From assembly GCA_020199835.1 (NCBI GenBank), contig JAIVJV010000008.1:186001-250000 (forward strand): a stretch of 64,000 nt of DNA. The letters are read 5' to 3'. Made by a program: the position numbers and the translations under genes. This document shows positions 16,806-26,929 of this stretch, piece by piece. Position 1 is the first letter of the stretch, and each line of letters opens with the position of its first letter. This DNA is from Acidobacteriota bacterium (GTDB taxonomy: Bacteria > Acidobacteriota > Blastocatellia > Pyrinomonadales > Pyrinomonadaceae). A model generated the notes under the pieces. It worked only from the letters and a program-made list of their open reading frames with translations. It did not search any database and was not told the DNA's origin.

Positions 16806-18073
16806 CTGCCTGCTTTAATGTCGTAAACCCACAACGTTCCGAGGTCGCGAATGTACAACCTGCCGTTCGCAATGACGGGATACGCAAACGCGCCTTCAGG
16901 ATACTGGCCCACTTGTTTCTTCTTGGGCTGGTTCGGCGGCGCGAAACGTCCCTTGTCGCGAAAGCTTGCCGGTGTTGCTTCAACTAACGCGATCTCTCCG
17001 CTGATCAGGTGAACAAACAGCAGTCCATCGGCAGATGCGACTGAGCCCCAACCGAAGTTTTCCTTCTCCCACATCACCTTTCCGGTGGTGAACTCAACCG
17101 CGAGCAGTTTCTGTGTGACTTCAGTTCCGTACAGATAATCGCCAATAACCACCGCGCCACCGATACCGTTCGGTAACCCGCGTTTGAAGTAAACCTGCTC
17201 CGCCGAAACGCCGGTCGCGTTCGCTTTCAGATGGACCATGCCGCCGCCAATCCCAAGCGCTCCGCCGTACACCTGTTCGCCACGCGCCACGGGCGTGAAA
17301 TACTGCGCCGGACCTTTCGCAACGTCTGCATAGCGCCACAGAAACTGGCCGGTTTTCGCGTCAACTCCGACCATGCCTTTGCTCAGAAGTTGCACGTATT
17401 GCTTGCGGCCCGCAGCCTGCACGACAATCGCCGATGCATAACCCGCAGGCTCACCGTTTGGTATCGCCGACTTCCACGCGAGCGCGCCGGTTTTCTTGTT
17501 CAGCGCTACCATCGTCGCTTCCGGTCCCCCCGGAGTGACGACCACGAGATCACCATCAACCAGCGGCGACTCCGCATACGCCCATTCACCCGGTTGACCG
17601 GCAAACTCTTTCCGCACGTTCTTCGTCCAGCGAATCTTGCCCGTCTTCAATTCCAGACACGCAAGGTCACCATCTGAACCAAACGCGTAAAGATGGTTGC
17701 CATCGATCGTCGGAGTCGATCGTGCTTTCGGATAAGGCGGGTTTTGATTCGGATTGCCGACGTTACCGACGCGCATGGTCCAGATCACCTTGCCGTCCAC
17801 AGTTGAGCGTGCCTGCACGAACTCATTATCCATGCCGGTATTGCTCAGGAAATAAATTCGCGTTCCTACCACTACGGGCGTTGAATATCCATCGCCGAGA
17901 TCGTCAACTTGCCACAAAAGCTTCGGCCCGCCTGACGGCCACTGCTTGAGCAGACCGCTTTCCTTCGAAACGCCGCTGCGCTCAGGACCACGCCACTGAG
18001 GCCAATCCGCAGCCGAAACATTGATTACACAAACGCAGAGGATTAGACCAAGGGCAAGAGTTCGCGATTTCAC
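16802..18073 (-). CDS. Secreted PQQ-like beta-propeller protein
   Basis: A 423-residue protein from a GTG at 18073 with AAGGAG 6 nt upstream. The signal peptide is MKSRTLALGLILCVCVINVSA. The mature start DWPQWRGPERSGVSKESGLLKQWP is typical of the PQQ_2/BamB-like propellers common in Acidobacteriota and Planctomycetota. Repeats such as LELKTGKIRWTKNV, LNKKTGALAWKSAI and VDAKTGQFLWRY mark successive blades. No quinone ligands can be assigned, so it may be a non-enzymatic scaffold or substrate binder. Its stop overlaps the AlkB-like gene end. Confidence 0.82.
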   Translation of the reverse strand: MKSRTLALGLILCVCVINVSAADWPQWRGPERSGVSKESGLLKQWPSGGPKLLWQVDDLGDGYSTPVVVGTRIYFLSNTGMDNEFVQARSTVDGKVIWTMRVGNVGNPNQNPPYPKARSTPTIDGNHLYAFGSDGDLACLELKTGKIRWTKNVRKEFAGQPGEWAYAESPLVDGDLVVVTPGGPEATMVALNKKTGALAWKSAIPNGEPAGYASAIVVQAAGRKQYVQLLSKGMVGVDAKTGQFLWRYADVAKGPAQYFTPVARGEQVYGGALGIGGGMVHLKANATGVSAEQVYFKRGLPNGIGGAVVIGDYLYGTEVTQKLLAVEFTTGKVMWEKENFGWGSVASADGLLFVHLISGEIALVEATPASFRDKGRFAPPNQPKKKQVGQYPEGAFAYPVIANGRLYIRDLGTLWVYDIKAGS

Positions 18074-18162
18074 TTTATTCTCCTTGTGGACCGGGGAACT
18101 ACTGCGAGAACTGCTCTCGGTCGTACGACCTTTCAGAGGAAATGTTTCAATGCGGTTGTAGA

Positions 18163-18183
18163 GCGGGCGAGTTTAGCGCCCGC
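18163..18183. repeat. Short palindrome (REP-like or terminator)
   Basis: GCGGGCG (18163-18169) and CGCCCGC (18177-18183) form a perfect 7-bp stem around a 7-nt loop, ending 3 nt beyond the stop of the next minus-strand gene. It could be that gene's terminator or an interspersed palindrome. There is no T-run. Confidence 0.45.
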
Positions 18184-18186
18184 GAT

Positions 18187-18813
18187 TCACCAATTGATCA
18201 CAAACTCGCGGATTAGATTGATCCCAAAGCTCGTGAGCATCGTCGACGTACCACTTCGCAATCCATCCTTGTAACTGTACCTCTCCGGATACCACGTCTC
18301 AGACGCAATCACCGCCCCAGTGTACACACCCACAAAACGCGGCGCGGAGATCACGCGCTTCCCACTCCTCGTTCGCGACGTCACATTCTGTAATAGCGCA
18401 TCTTTGAAACGCGGAAAAAACCCCTTGCGCGTACTGCGCTGAAAACCCGTATCAAGATTTAGCGCCGAATCAAGCCCGTACGTTATCGTCTGCTGGAGCG
18501 CATTCCGTCCCAACCCTGACGCATAACGCTTGCCGTACCCTTTCATCCCCTGTCCCCACTCCTCCGGAGTATCATTCCACTGATCGAGTCCTGCGGAGAC
18601 AGCGGTGCGAGCCAACCTGAACGGTCCAACAGTACTATTCACATAACGCTTGAACCGTTCGCCTTTGGTCGGAAAGACGTACGTTGAGTTTGAAGTTGAA
18701 GGCGGCGATGGCGTGGGCGTTGGCTGCGCAGTCTGCGTAGTTGAGTCCTGGCCGTAAACACAAAACGCCGCAACCAGAATCAAGGAGAAAGCCCAAAGTG
18801 TTCGTTTTGACAT
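18187..18813 (-). CDS. Secreted protein of unknown function
   Basis: A 208-residue protein. The ATG at 18813 opens a signal peptide (MSKRTLWAFSLILVAAFCVYGQ); a TTG at 18843 is a weaker alternative. A Ser/Thr/Pro linker (residues about 23-45) precedes a compact domain beginning YVFPTKGERFKRYV. The middle contains repeated Gly/Tyr and basic residues (GYGKRYASGLGRNALQQTITYGLD) and the end is amphipathic (LTSFGINLIREFVINW). I do not recognise the family. It could be a small outer-membrane-associated protein. It lies downstream of the broken hydrolase gene by 36 nt, so the two may share a transcript. Confidence 0.6.
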   Translation of the reverse strand: MSKRTLWAFSLILVAAFCVYGQDSTTQTAQPTPTPSPPSTSNSTYVFPTKGERFKRYVNSTVGPFRLARTAVSAGLDQWNDTPEEWGQGMKGYGKRYASGLGRNALQQTITYGLDSALNLDTGFQRSTRKGFFPRFKDALLQNVTSRTRSGKRVISAPRFVGVYTGAVIASETWYPERYSYKDGLRSGTSTMLTSFGINLIREFVINW

Positions 18814-18848
18814 GGGGCTTTTCTTAAGGGCGAATTGACACAATTACG

Positions 18849-19947
18849 TCACGGATTATCGGTGATTTTCAATTCTTTCACTGCGACGCCATCACTCCAC
18901 ACACCCATAAACCGTTGCTGCGGCGTGTTACCGAGCGCGTACTCGCGGTTCTTCCCATAAAACGCCGCATCGCATAGACCATCGAACAATTTCCACAGGC
19001 CGTAGAAATCCAGCGCGTTCACCATCATCGTCTCGAGTCGATCGCGCCGTCGGGCTTGCGGTCCATCAACCCGGCGCGTCGACAAACCACCCGCGCGATC
19101 CGAACTCTCCGCCGGTCCACCGCCGACTCCTTCCTCACTGTCGTAGGCCTTGTCATGCGCGGTCGGCGCACGATGACTCGCCTGCAACCCGGGCGTGCCA
19201 TGCGCGTCAGACACCAGGGTCACATAATCTTTGTTACTCGCCGGCACGCGCGTCGACTCGTAATAAACACGTTTCGCATCCGTATCGCGCACGAGCGTAT
19301 CCTGCATCGCCCGCCACCGCGAGCAACAGCGTCTCCGCCGGAATCTTTTTCAAATCGGCGAGCGGAATATTGATGGGCGACTCCGTAATTCCAGGCTCGA
19401 CCGACATCACCGCCCGCACCGGCGGCAACTCCGATTCACTCGCGAGTGCCGCGACACTCGCGGCCAGGATCCCACCAACTGAGTGACCCACCGTCGCAAA
19501 TTTATTCAGATCCGGTTTAACGTGTCCGGGTTCCGTTTGCAGACGCTTAAGAGCATCTTTGATCGCGAACAGCGTGTTTGGCGTGAACTCTTTTACGCCG
19601 GTCAACAAACTCGCCTGGTAACGCGGGTAGATCACGATATTGCCGCGCCTTACGAGATGGTCAATCCAGGCGCCGTAATACAAAGGATTCATGCCGCCCC
19701 AGCCATGCAGAAACACGATCAGAGGCGCGGCGGCAGCCGGCTTCGGTGCGTTGGGCTCGAAAATCCAGTACTCCTGCCCGCCTTTGCCGTAACAATTTTT
19801 ATTCACCGCACGGTGCAAATACTGCTTGCCTCCGGGCCCCGACGGCGGCTGTGACGGCGGCGCAGGGCTTTGCGCCGACAGAATTGCGGGAGCAAAAAGT
19901 AGAAGAATCAGAACCAAAGCTAAACATCTGATAGCTTCGCGTCGCAT
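18849..19947 (-). pseudogene. Secreted alpha/beta hydrolase, frameshifted
   Basis: Translation starts at the ATG at 19947 (AAGGAA upstream) with signal peptide MRREAIRCLALVLILLLFAPAILSAQ. The lipase/esterase fold follows, with oxyanion segment VFLHGWGGMNP near residue 80 and nucleophile elbow VGHSVGG (Ser156). After LLLAVAGDA (residue 215, about 19303) the frame turns into unrelated sequence. The neighbouring frame continues naturally as QDTLVRDTDAKRVYYES and later SDAHGTPGLQASH, which should carry the catalytic His. One extra base (or two missing) near 19303-19309 explains this. It may be a true pseudogene or a sequencing/assembly error; the rest of both halves is well preserved. Confidence 0.75.
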
Positions 19948-19968
19948 ATAATTTTCCTTCCCCGAGTT

Positions 19969-19999
19969 TGTGGCACACGCAATGCGAACAGGTGCCACA
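19969..19999 (+). promoter_or_regulatory. Inverted repeat with a sigma54-like -24/-12 match
   Basis: TGTGGCAC (19969-19976) and GTGCCACA (19992-19999) form a perfect 8-bp inverted repeat with a 15-nt spacer between divergent genes. The left arm begins TGGCACACGCAATGC (19971-19985), where GG and GC have the exact 10-nt separation of sigma54 promoters. The -24 part is consensus and the -12 part (ATGC instead of TTGC) has one mismatch. It lies about 45 nt before the ATG at 20031. Confidence 0.35.
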
Positions 20000-20030
20000 G
20001 TCCCCTTTCGCCGTAACAAAAGAGTTCACA

Positions 20031-21236
20031 ATGTTAACCCGCGTACGCCATCTTCCGGTACTCCTCCTGGCTTGCGCCGTGCTGTCCGCAGCGACGAGCG
20101 CAGCCCAGGCTCAAACTTCCCTGCCCGAACTGCAAAAAATCTTGCGCGAGAAGGTCGCGTTTGACGAGACGGACTTCGCCGCGCTTCAACGCGGCGAGAC
20201 GATCGTCACGCTCGCGCCCGTGCAGGACAAACGAGAGATCGCAGTCTCAGGCCTGGTAAACCTGCGCGCGAACGCGGACGAGTTTCTGCGTTCCTACCGC
20301 GACAGTTTGACGCGAAAAAGCAACGCCGCGGTGCTTGAGGTTGGAATGTTCAGTTCGTCGCCTTCGGTTGCCGACCTGGAAAAGTTGACGCTCGAAGCGA
20401 AAGACGTCGAAGACCTGAAAAACTGCGTCGTCGGTAACTGCGAGCTCAAACTGTCGGCGGCGATGATCGAACGCTTCGGTCGGGACGTAAACTGGCAAGC
20501 GGCCGATTACGCACGGCAAGCCACGCAGCTCTACAAAACGATGCTGCTCGAGTATGTCAACGACTATCGCTCGCGTGGCGACGCGGCGCTGATCGCGTAC
20601 AACGACAAGCAGAACGAAATCCGTGTCGCCGAAGAGCACGAGGCAATCAGGCGCGTTTCGGGTTATCTGAGCGATCTGGCGAGCACTGCGGGTTCGAGTA
20701 CGGAGTTGCAACCACTGGAACAACTACTCGTCTGGTCGAAGATCAAGTTTGGACTCAAGCCCGTCGTCGCGATCAACCACGTCACGATCTACAAACGGGA
20801 TCGCGAACTCGGGCCGCAGGTGCTCTTCGTCTCCAAACAGATTTACGCGAACCATTATTTCAACTCGTCGCTGGCGTTGACGGGATTCGTGACGGTGGCT
20901 GGTCCCACGTCTTACATCGTTTACGAGAACCGTTCGCGAGCCGACGGCCTGAGCGGACCGTTCAGCAAGTTCAAGCGTGGCGTCGTTGAGAAGAAAGCGC
21001 TCGAAGGTTTGCGAGGCATTCTCCACAACTCGAAGTTGACCTTCGAAGGTCCCGCACTCGCGCGCGACCTGACTGCTTCGACGAATCCGCCGGGCGGTTG
21101 GAAACATCGTTTGTTTGGCGGCATTCGTCCGCTGCTGTGGTTTCTAATTATTTCCGGACTCATCGCATTACTCGCACTACGCAACTACGAAGGAAAAGCC
21201 GGCCGTGCGGCTGGAGTGAAGGAGATAAATCCATAG
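20031..21236 (+). CDS. Exported, C-terminally anchored protein of unknown function
   Basis: A 401-residue protein from the ATG at 20031, which begins the signal peptide ([28 protein letters not shown]). A start at 19968 would put 21 extra residues before it and cross the inverted repeat. The C-terminus has one transmembrane helix ([21 protein letters not shown]), so the bulk is probably periplasmic. Recognisable stretches are [23 protein letters not shown], two Cys in [16 protein letters not shown], and [23 protein letters not shown] know no function for it. It is followed 13 nt later by sodC and probably shares its transcript. Confidence 0.65.
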   Translation: MLTRVRHLPVLLLACAVLSAATSAAQAQTSLPELQKILREKVAFDETDFAALQRGETIVTLAPVQDKREIAVSGLVNLRANADEFLRSYRDSLTRKSNAAVLEVGMFSSSPSVADLEKLTLEAKDVEDLKNCVVGNCELKLSAAMIERFGRDVNWQAADYARQATQLYKTMLLEYVNDYRSRGDAALIAYNDKQNEIRVAEEHEAIRRVSGYLSDLASTAGSSTELQPLEQLLVWSKIKFGLKPVVAINHVTIYKRDRELGPQVLFVSKQIYANHYFNSSLALTGFVTVAGPTSYIVYENRSRADGLSGPFSKFKRGVVEKKALEGLRGILHNSKLTFEGPALARDLTASTNPPGGWKHRLFGGIRPLLWFLIISGLIALLALRNYEGKAGRAAGVKEINP

Positions 21237-21249
21237 GGAGATAGGCTTA

Positions 21250-21804
21250 ATGAGAAAACACTTTGGTATCTGGTTAGCGGCCACCGGTGTGGCCGCTTGT
21301 TTGTTGTCATACGCGACCGCGCAGGAGACGGCGCAGAAGACCGCGCAGCAGAACAACGTCACGGTAGAACTGAAGAACGGACAAGGCGAAAGCGTTGGTA
21401 CAGCGACGCTCGCGCCGATCGCGAATAATAAAGGTGTGCGTATCAAACTCGCGCTAAAGAACCTCACGCCAGGAACACACGCGATTCATTTTCACGAGGT
21501 GGCGAAGTGCGAAGGTCCCACTTTCGAAACCGCGGGAGCACACTTTAATCCCGCATCGAAAAAACACGGCCTGAAGAATCCGGAAGGAGCGCATGCCGGC
21601 GACATGAACAACTTCATGGTGAAACGCAACGGCACAGCTAACGCGACCGTCACCAGCAACCGCGTCACTCTCGGTGACGGCAATACATCGCTCTACACAG
21701 GAACCGGAACGTCACTAGTGGTCCACGCCAAAGCCGACGATCAGAAAACGGATCCGTCCGGCAACTCAGGCGACCGCATCGCCTGCGGCGTGATCTCGAA
21801 GTAG
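21250..21804 (+). CDS. sodC: Periplasmic Cu/Zn superoxide dismutase
   Basis: A 184-residue protein with a signal peptide (ends SYATAQ). It has all expected ligands: copper His80, His82 and His159 with bridging His98 (AGAHFNP), and zinc His106, His115 and Asp118 ([18 protein letters not shown]). The disulfide cysteines are Cys87 and Cys179 (DRIACGVI). It should convert superoxide to O2 and H2O2 in the periplasm. GGGAG upstream supports the start. The stretch [20 protein letters not shown] is the standard first beta hairpin. Confidence 0.95.
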   Translation: MRKHFGIWLAATGVAACLLSYATAQETAQKTAQQNNVTVELKNGQGESVGTATLAPIANNKGVRIKLALKNLTPGTHAIHFHEVAKCEGPTFETAGAHFNPASKKHGLKNPEGAHAGDMNNFMVKRNGTANATVTSNRVTLGDGNTSLYTGTGTSLVVHAKADDQKTDPSGNSGDRIACGVISK

Positions 21805-21866
21805 TCGATCCTGGCTATACCGCTACGACGCAGTCTTCGAGCTTTCCTCTCGGAGTCTTATATGTT

Positions 21867-21922
21867 AAGAAGGTGCCCACAGATCCAAAACAATGCACCT
21901 TCTTGGGATAGATGTGGGCACC
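21867..21922 (+). promoter_or_regulatory. Two mutually exclusive hairpins over the xylB translation start
   Basis: Hairpin 1 pairs AAGAAGGTGC (21867-21876) with GCACCTTCTT (21895-21904). Hairpin 2 pairs GGTGCCCACA (21872-21881) with TGTGGGCACC (21913-21922). Both are perfect over 10 bp. They share 21872-21876 and so cannot form together. The only Shine-Dalgarno-like sequence (AAGGTG, 21870-21875) is wholly paired in hairpin 1 and partly in hairpin 2; hairpin 1 also pairs the G of the ATG. This suggests translational control. DNA-level operator use is an alternative. Confidence 0.55.
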
Positions 21923-23422
21923 GGCGGCTCGCGTGCCGTGCTGATTAGCACTGCCGGTAAGATCGTCGCTTCCGCCACTGTCGAACACAAACCCTTCGTT
22001 TCAATACACACCGGCTGGGCCGAACAAGACCCGCGCGACTGGTGGCGTGCTTCCGCCGAAGCGATTCGCTCTGCGATTACTAAAGCCGGTATTCCGCCGG
22101 AAGACATCAAAGCCGTCGGTCTGTCAGGACAGATGCACGGCGCGGTGCTGCTAGACGCCGATGATGAAGTGTTGCGGCCCGCCATCATCTGGTGCGATCA
22201 ACGCAGCGCAGATCAATGCCGCAACCTGACGACGAACGTCGGCGCCAGTCGACTGATCGAGCTAACCTGCAACCCCGCGCTGACCGGCTTCACGTTGCCA
22301 AAACTGCTTTGGGTGCGCGATGACGAACCCGAAACGTGGCGGCGCGTGCGCTCAGTTCTCCTGCCAAAAGATTTCGTCCGTTTCAGATTAACCGGCGACA
22401 AAGCGACCGACGTAGCCGACGCTTCGGGCACGTTGCTGCTCAACGTTGCCGCGCGCCGCTGGTCCAACGAGATGCTTGCGGCCGCGGAGCTAAACCAAAA
22501 CATCCTTCCACGGGTCTACGAGTCGCCTGAAATCACTGGCTCTGTTTCACAGAAGGCGGCGGACGAAACCGGATTGAAAGCCGGAACGCCCGTGATCGCC
22601 GGCGCGGGCGATCAAGCGGCAGGCGCAGTCGGTCTCGGGATTGTCCAGCCGGGAATGGTGAGCGCCACGATCGGAACTTCCGGCGTCGTGTTCGCCGCCA
22701 CCAACACTCCCGCACTCGATCCAAAAGGCCGTGTACACACGTTCTGCCACGCGATTCCCGAACGCTGGCACGTCATGGGCGTGACCCAGGGCGCGGGCCT
22801 CTCGCTGCGTTGGTTCCGGGATCAATTCGGCGTACTATCTTCGGTACCTGACGGCGATCCATACGACAGTTTGACAGCAGAAGCGGCAGGCGTGCCGCCC
22901 GGAGCAGATGGTTTACTCTGGGCGCCATACTTAATGGGCGAACGAACGCCGCACCTTGATCCGGACGCGCGCGCTATGCTCGCAGGCCTGACGGCAAGTC
23001 ACACGCGAGCGCACGTCGTGCGTGCAATGCTCGAAGGCGTCGCTTTCAGTCTGAAAGATTCGTTTGAAATTTTGAAAGAGTTGAACGTGCCTTGCGACAC
23101 GATTCGTCTCGGTGGCGGTGGCGCACGTTCAGAATTGTGGCGGCAGATCCAGGCCGACGTTTACGACCACGAAGTCGAGACCGTGGAAGCCGAAGAAGGT
23201 GCGGCCTACGGCGTCGCGATACTCGCCGGAGTCGCCGCCGGAGCATGGCCTACGGTTGATGCCGCTTGCGACCAGGTCGTCACAACCCGCAGCCGTGTCA
23301 AACCCGACCCCGACGCTGCAAAACTTTTTCATCGACAATATCGAAAGTATGTAGCACTCTACCCGGCGTTACGCTCAATACTTAATAGCGAGGAACCACA
23401 TGCGACCAGAAAACTCCTTTAG
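21893..23422 (+). CDS. xylB: Xylulokinase
   Basis: A 509-residue FGGY-family kinase that phosphorylates D-xylulose to xylulose 5-phosphate. The N-terminal phosphate loop is LLGIDVGTGGSRAVL. The substrate-recognition segment VGLSGQMHGAVLLD is near residue 80, and catalytic Asp is in PVIAGAGDQAAGAVG near 240. The C-terminal ATP site is IRLGGGGARSELWRQIQADV near 405. Length is normal for the family. It is first in an operon with a sugar ABC transporter and overlaps the next gene by 23 nt. The start codon is embedded in alternative hairpins. Confidence 0.92.
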   Translation: MHLLGIDVGTGGSRAVLISTAGKIVASATVEHKPFVSIHTGWAEQDPRDWWRASAEAIRSAITKAGIPPEDIKAVGLSGQMHGAVLLDADDEVLRPAIIWCDQRSADQCRNLTTNVGASRLIELTCNPALTGFTLPKLLWVRDDEPETWRRVRSVLLPKDFVRFRLTGDKATDVADASGTLLLNVAARRWSNEMLAAAELNQNILPRVYESPEITGSVSQKAADETGLKAGTPVIAGAGDQAAGAVGLGIVQPGMVSATIGTSGVVFAATNTPALDPKGRVHTFCHAIPERWHVMGVTQGAGLSLRWFRDQFGVLSSVPDGDPYDSLTAEAAGVPPGADGLLWAPYLMGERTPHLDPDARAMLAGLTASHTRAHVVRAMLEGVAFSLKDSFEILKELNVPCDTIRLGGGGARSELWRQIQADVYDHEVETVEAEEGAAYGVAILAGVAAGAWPTVDAACDQVVTTRSRVKPDPDAAKLFHRQYRKYVALYPALRSILNSEEPHATRKLL

Positions 23423-24401
23423 GCCGATGATCTTGTTATGCGTAATCACGTTGCTGCTAGCCGGTTGTCAGCAAGGTATTCACAGCGGTGGCGGTGGTGT
23501 GGGAGCCGGCGGCGCGGGCGGCAAACACAAACTCGCCTTCGTTACCAACAACGCGTCCGACTTCTGGACCATCGCGCGCAAAGGAACCGAGAAGGCCGCG
23601 GCGGAGATTCCCGGCATTGAAGTCGAGTTCAGGATTCCCTCGGACGGCACCGCCGCCGAACAGCAACGCGTGATTGACGATCTGCTCGCGAAAGGCATTC
23701 ACGGTATCGCGATCAGCCCGGTCGATCCGGTCAATCAAACACAGATGCTCAATCGCGCCTCGAGCGGTGCACTGGTCGTAACTCAGGACAGCGACGCGCC
23801 CCAAAGCAATCGCGTTTGTTACATCGGTACGGACAACGTTGCCGCAGGACGCCAGGCGGGCGAACTCCTGAAAGAAGCGCTTCCGCAAGGCGGCAAGATC
23901 ATGGTCTTCGTCGGCGTGCTCGATGCTGCCAATGCGCAGCAACGCTACCAGGGTCTTAAAGAAGCGCTCAATGGCTCAAACGTGCAGATCATCGACGTCC
24001 GCACCGACAACACCGACCGCGTACGCGCGAAATCCAACGCCGCCGACACGCTCGTCAATAATCCTGACATCGCAGGCATGGTTGGTCTCTGGTCCTACAA
24101 CGGCCCTGCCATTCTCAGCGCGGTCAAGGAAGCAAACAAAGTCGACAAGGTGAAGATCGTCGCGTTCGACGAAGAAGATCCGACGCTGGCAGGCATCAAA
24201 GAAGGGGCGATCTACGCGACCGTCGTGCAACAGCCGTTCGAGTTTGGTTATCGCTCGATGGAATTGATGGCGAAGTATCTCAACGGCGACAAGTCAGTCG
24301 TACCGGCGACCAAGCAAATCTTCGTCCCGACGATCGCGGTGAAGAGAGCAGACGTTGACGCGTTCCAACAGAAGATCAATCAGCTCCGCGGTCGCAGCTA
24401 A
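23400..24401 (+). CDS. Sugar ABC transporter substrate-binding lipoprotein
   Basis: A 333-residue protein with a lipoprotein signal (lipobox LLAGC, lipidated Cys23) and a Gly-rich linker. The rest is a periplasmic-binding protein of the ribose/xylose family (Peripla_BP_4): KLAFVTNNASDFWTIARKGTEKAA, then GIAISPVDPVNQTQML near 105 and TDNVAAGRQAGELL near 145. It delivers a monosaccharide, probably a pentose from context, to the permease. GAGGAA stands before the ATG, which lies inside the xylB end, so translation is coupled. Confidence 0.9.
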   Translation: MRPENSFRPMILLCVITLLLAGCQQGIHSGGGGVGAGGAGGKHKLAFVTNNASDFWTIARKGTEKAAAEIPGIEVEFRIPSDGTAAEQQRVIDDLLAKGIHGIAISPVDPVNQTQMLNRASSGALVVTQDSDAPQSNRVCYIGTDNVAAGRQAGELLKEALPQGGKIMVFVGVLDAANAQQRYQGLKEALNGSNVQIIDVRTDNTDRVRAKSNAADTLVNNPDIAGMVGLWSYNGPAILSAVKEANKVDKVKIVAFDEEDPTLAGIKEGAIYATVVQQPFEFGYRSMELMAKYLNGDKSVVPATKQIFVPTIAVKRADVDAFQQKINQLRGRS

Positions 24402-24406
24402 TCCGT

Positions 24407-25939
<1,533 letters not shown>

Positions 25940-25945
25940 ACTCTT

Positions 25946-26929
25946 ATGAAAAAAGAGCTCGGCATCTTCATTCTCCTGATCGTTCTCTGCATCATCGTTT
26001 CCATCATCAACCCAAACTTCCTGCTGAGCATAAATCTTCAAAACCTGGCGCGGCAGATCGGCGCGTTTGGGATCTTCAGCATCGGCCTGGGCCTCGTGAT
26101 CATCACTGGCGGCATCGAGCTCTCGGTCGGCTCGATGATGGCGCTGCTCGGAGTGTTGCTGTCGATGACTTTGACTGAGTACGGCTACGGTGCGGCGGTT
26201 GCGGTGCTCGCGTCCATCGGGCTCGCGATGGGATTAGGACTAGGCCATGGATTGCTGATCACGCGCCTGAACATGCAGCCATTCATCGTGACCCTGTGCG
26301 GCTTGCTGTTCTATCGCGGCCTTGCACGTTTCGTCACGGACGATGAAACCAAAGGCTTCGGCGCAGCCGATTACGAGTCTCTCAGGTTCATTGCCAACGG
26401 AAATCTGTTCGGCGTTCCAATGCCCTTTGTACTGCTGCTCGTCATCGCCGCGATCACGTGGCTCGTGCTGCACCGTTCCGTCTATGGCCGTTATCTCTTC
26501 GCGACGGGACGCAACTCGGAAGCTGCGCGCTATGCCGGCATCGACACCAAGCGCATCATCACGTTGACGTACGTCATCTCAGGTGCGCTCACCGCGATCT
26601 CCGGAATCATCTTCGCGTTTTATACAAACTCGGTTTCGCCCGCGAATCACGGTAATGCGTACGAGCTTTACGGCATCGCGGCCGCGGTGCTCGGTGGTTG
26701 CTCGTTGCGTGGCGGCGAGGGTTCCGTCGTCGGCATTCTGATCGGTACGGCGTTGTTACAAGTGCTGCGAAACCTCGTTAACCTGCTCGGTATTCCGAGT
26801 TCCCTCGACTTCGCAGTGATGGGCGCCGTGATTCTGATCGGCGTCATGGCGGATCAGATCTTTACCGAACGCAGAAACCGGCGACAGGTGGCGTTGATGC
26901 GCGAACTCAGTGCGCGTGAGGCAAAATGA
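25946..26929 (+). CDS. Sugar ABC transporter permease (RbsC/XylH type)
   Basis: A 327-residue integral membrane protein with about eight to ten hydrophobic segments. Family marks are NPNFLLSINLQNLARQIGAFG near the N-terminus, GGIELSVGSMMALLGV near 55, GRYLFATGRNSEAARYAGI near 180 and AAAVLGGCSLRGGEGSVVG near 240. It forms the channel of the importer. Its TGA overlaps the ATG of the mutarotase gene, so the transporter and the next enzyme are translationally coupled. Confidence 0.93.
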   Translation: MKKELGIFILLIVLCIIVSIINPNFLLSINLQNLARQIGAFGIFSIGLGLVIITGGIELSVGSMMALLGVLLSMTLTEYGYGAAVAVLASIGLAMGLGLGHGLLITRLNMQPFIVTLCGLLFYRGLARFVTDDETKGFGAADYESLRFIANGNLFGVPMPFVLLLVIAAITWLVLHRSVYGRYLFATGRNSEAARYAGIDTKRIITLTYVISGALTAISGIIFAFYTNSVSPANHGNAYELYGIAAAVLGGCSLRGGEGSVVGILIGTALLQVLRNLVNLLGIPSSLDFAVMGAVILIGVMADQIFTERRNRRQVALMRELSAREAK

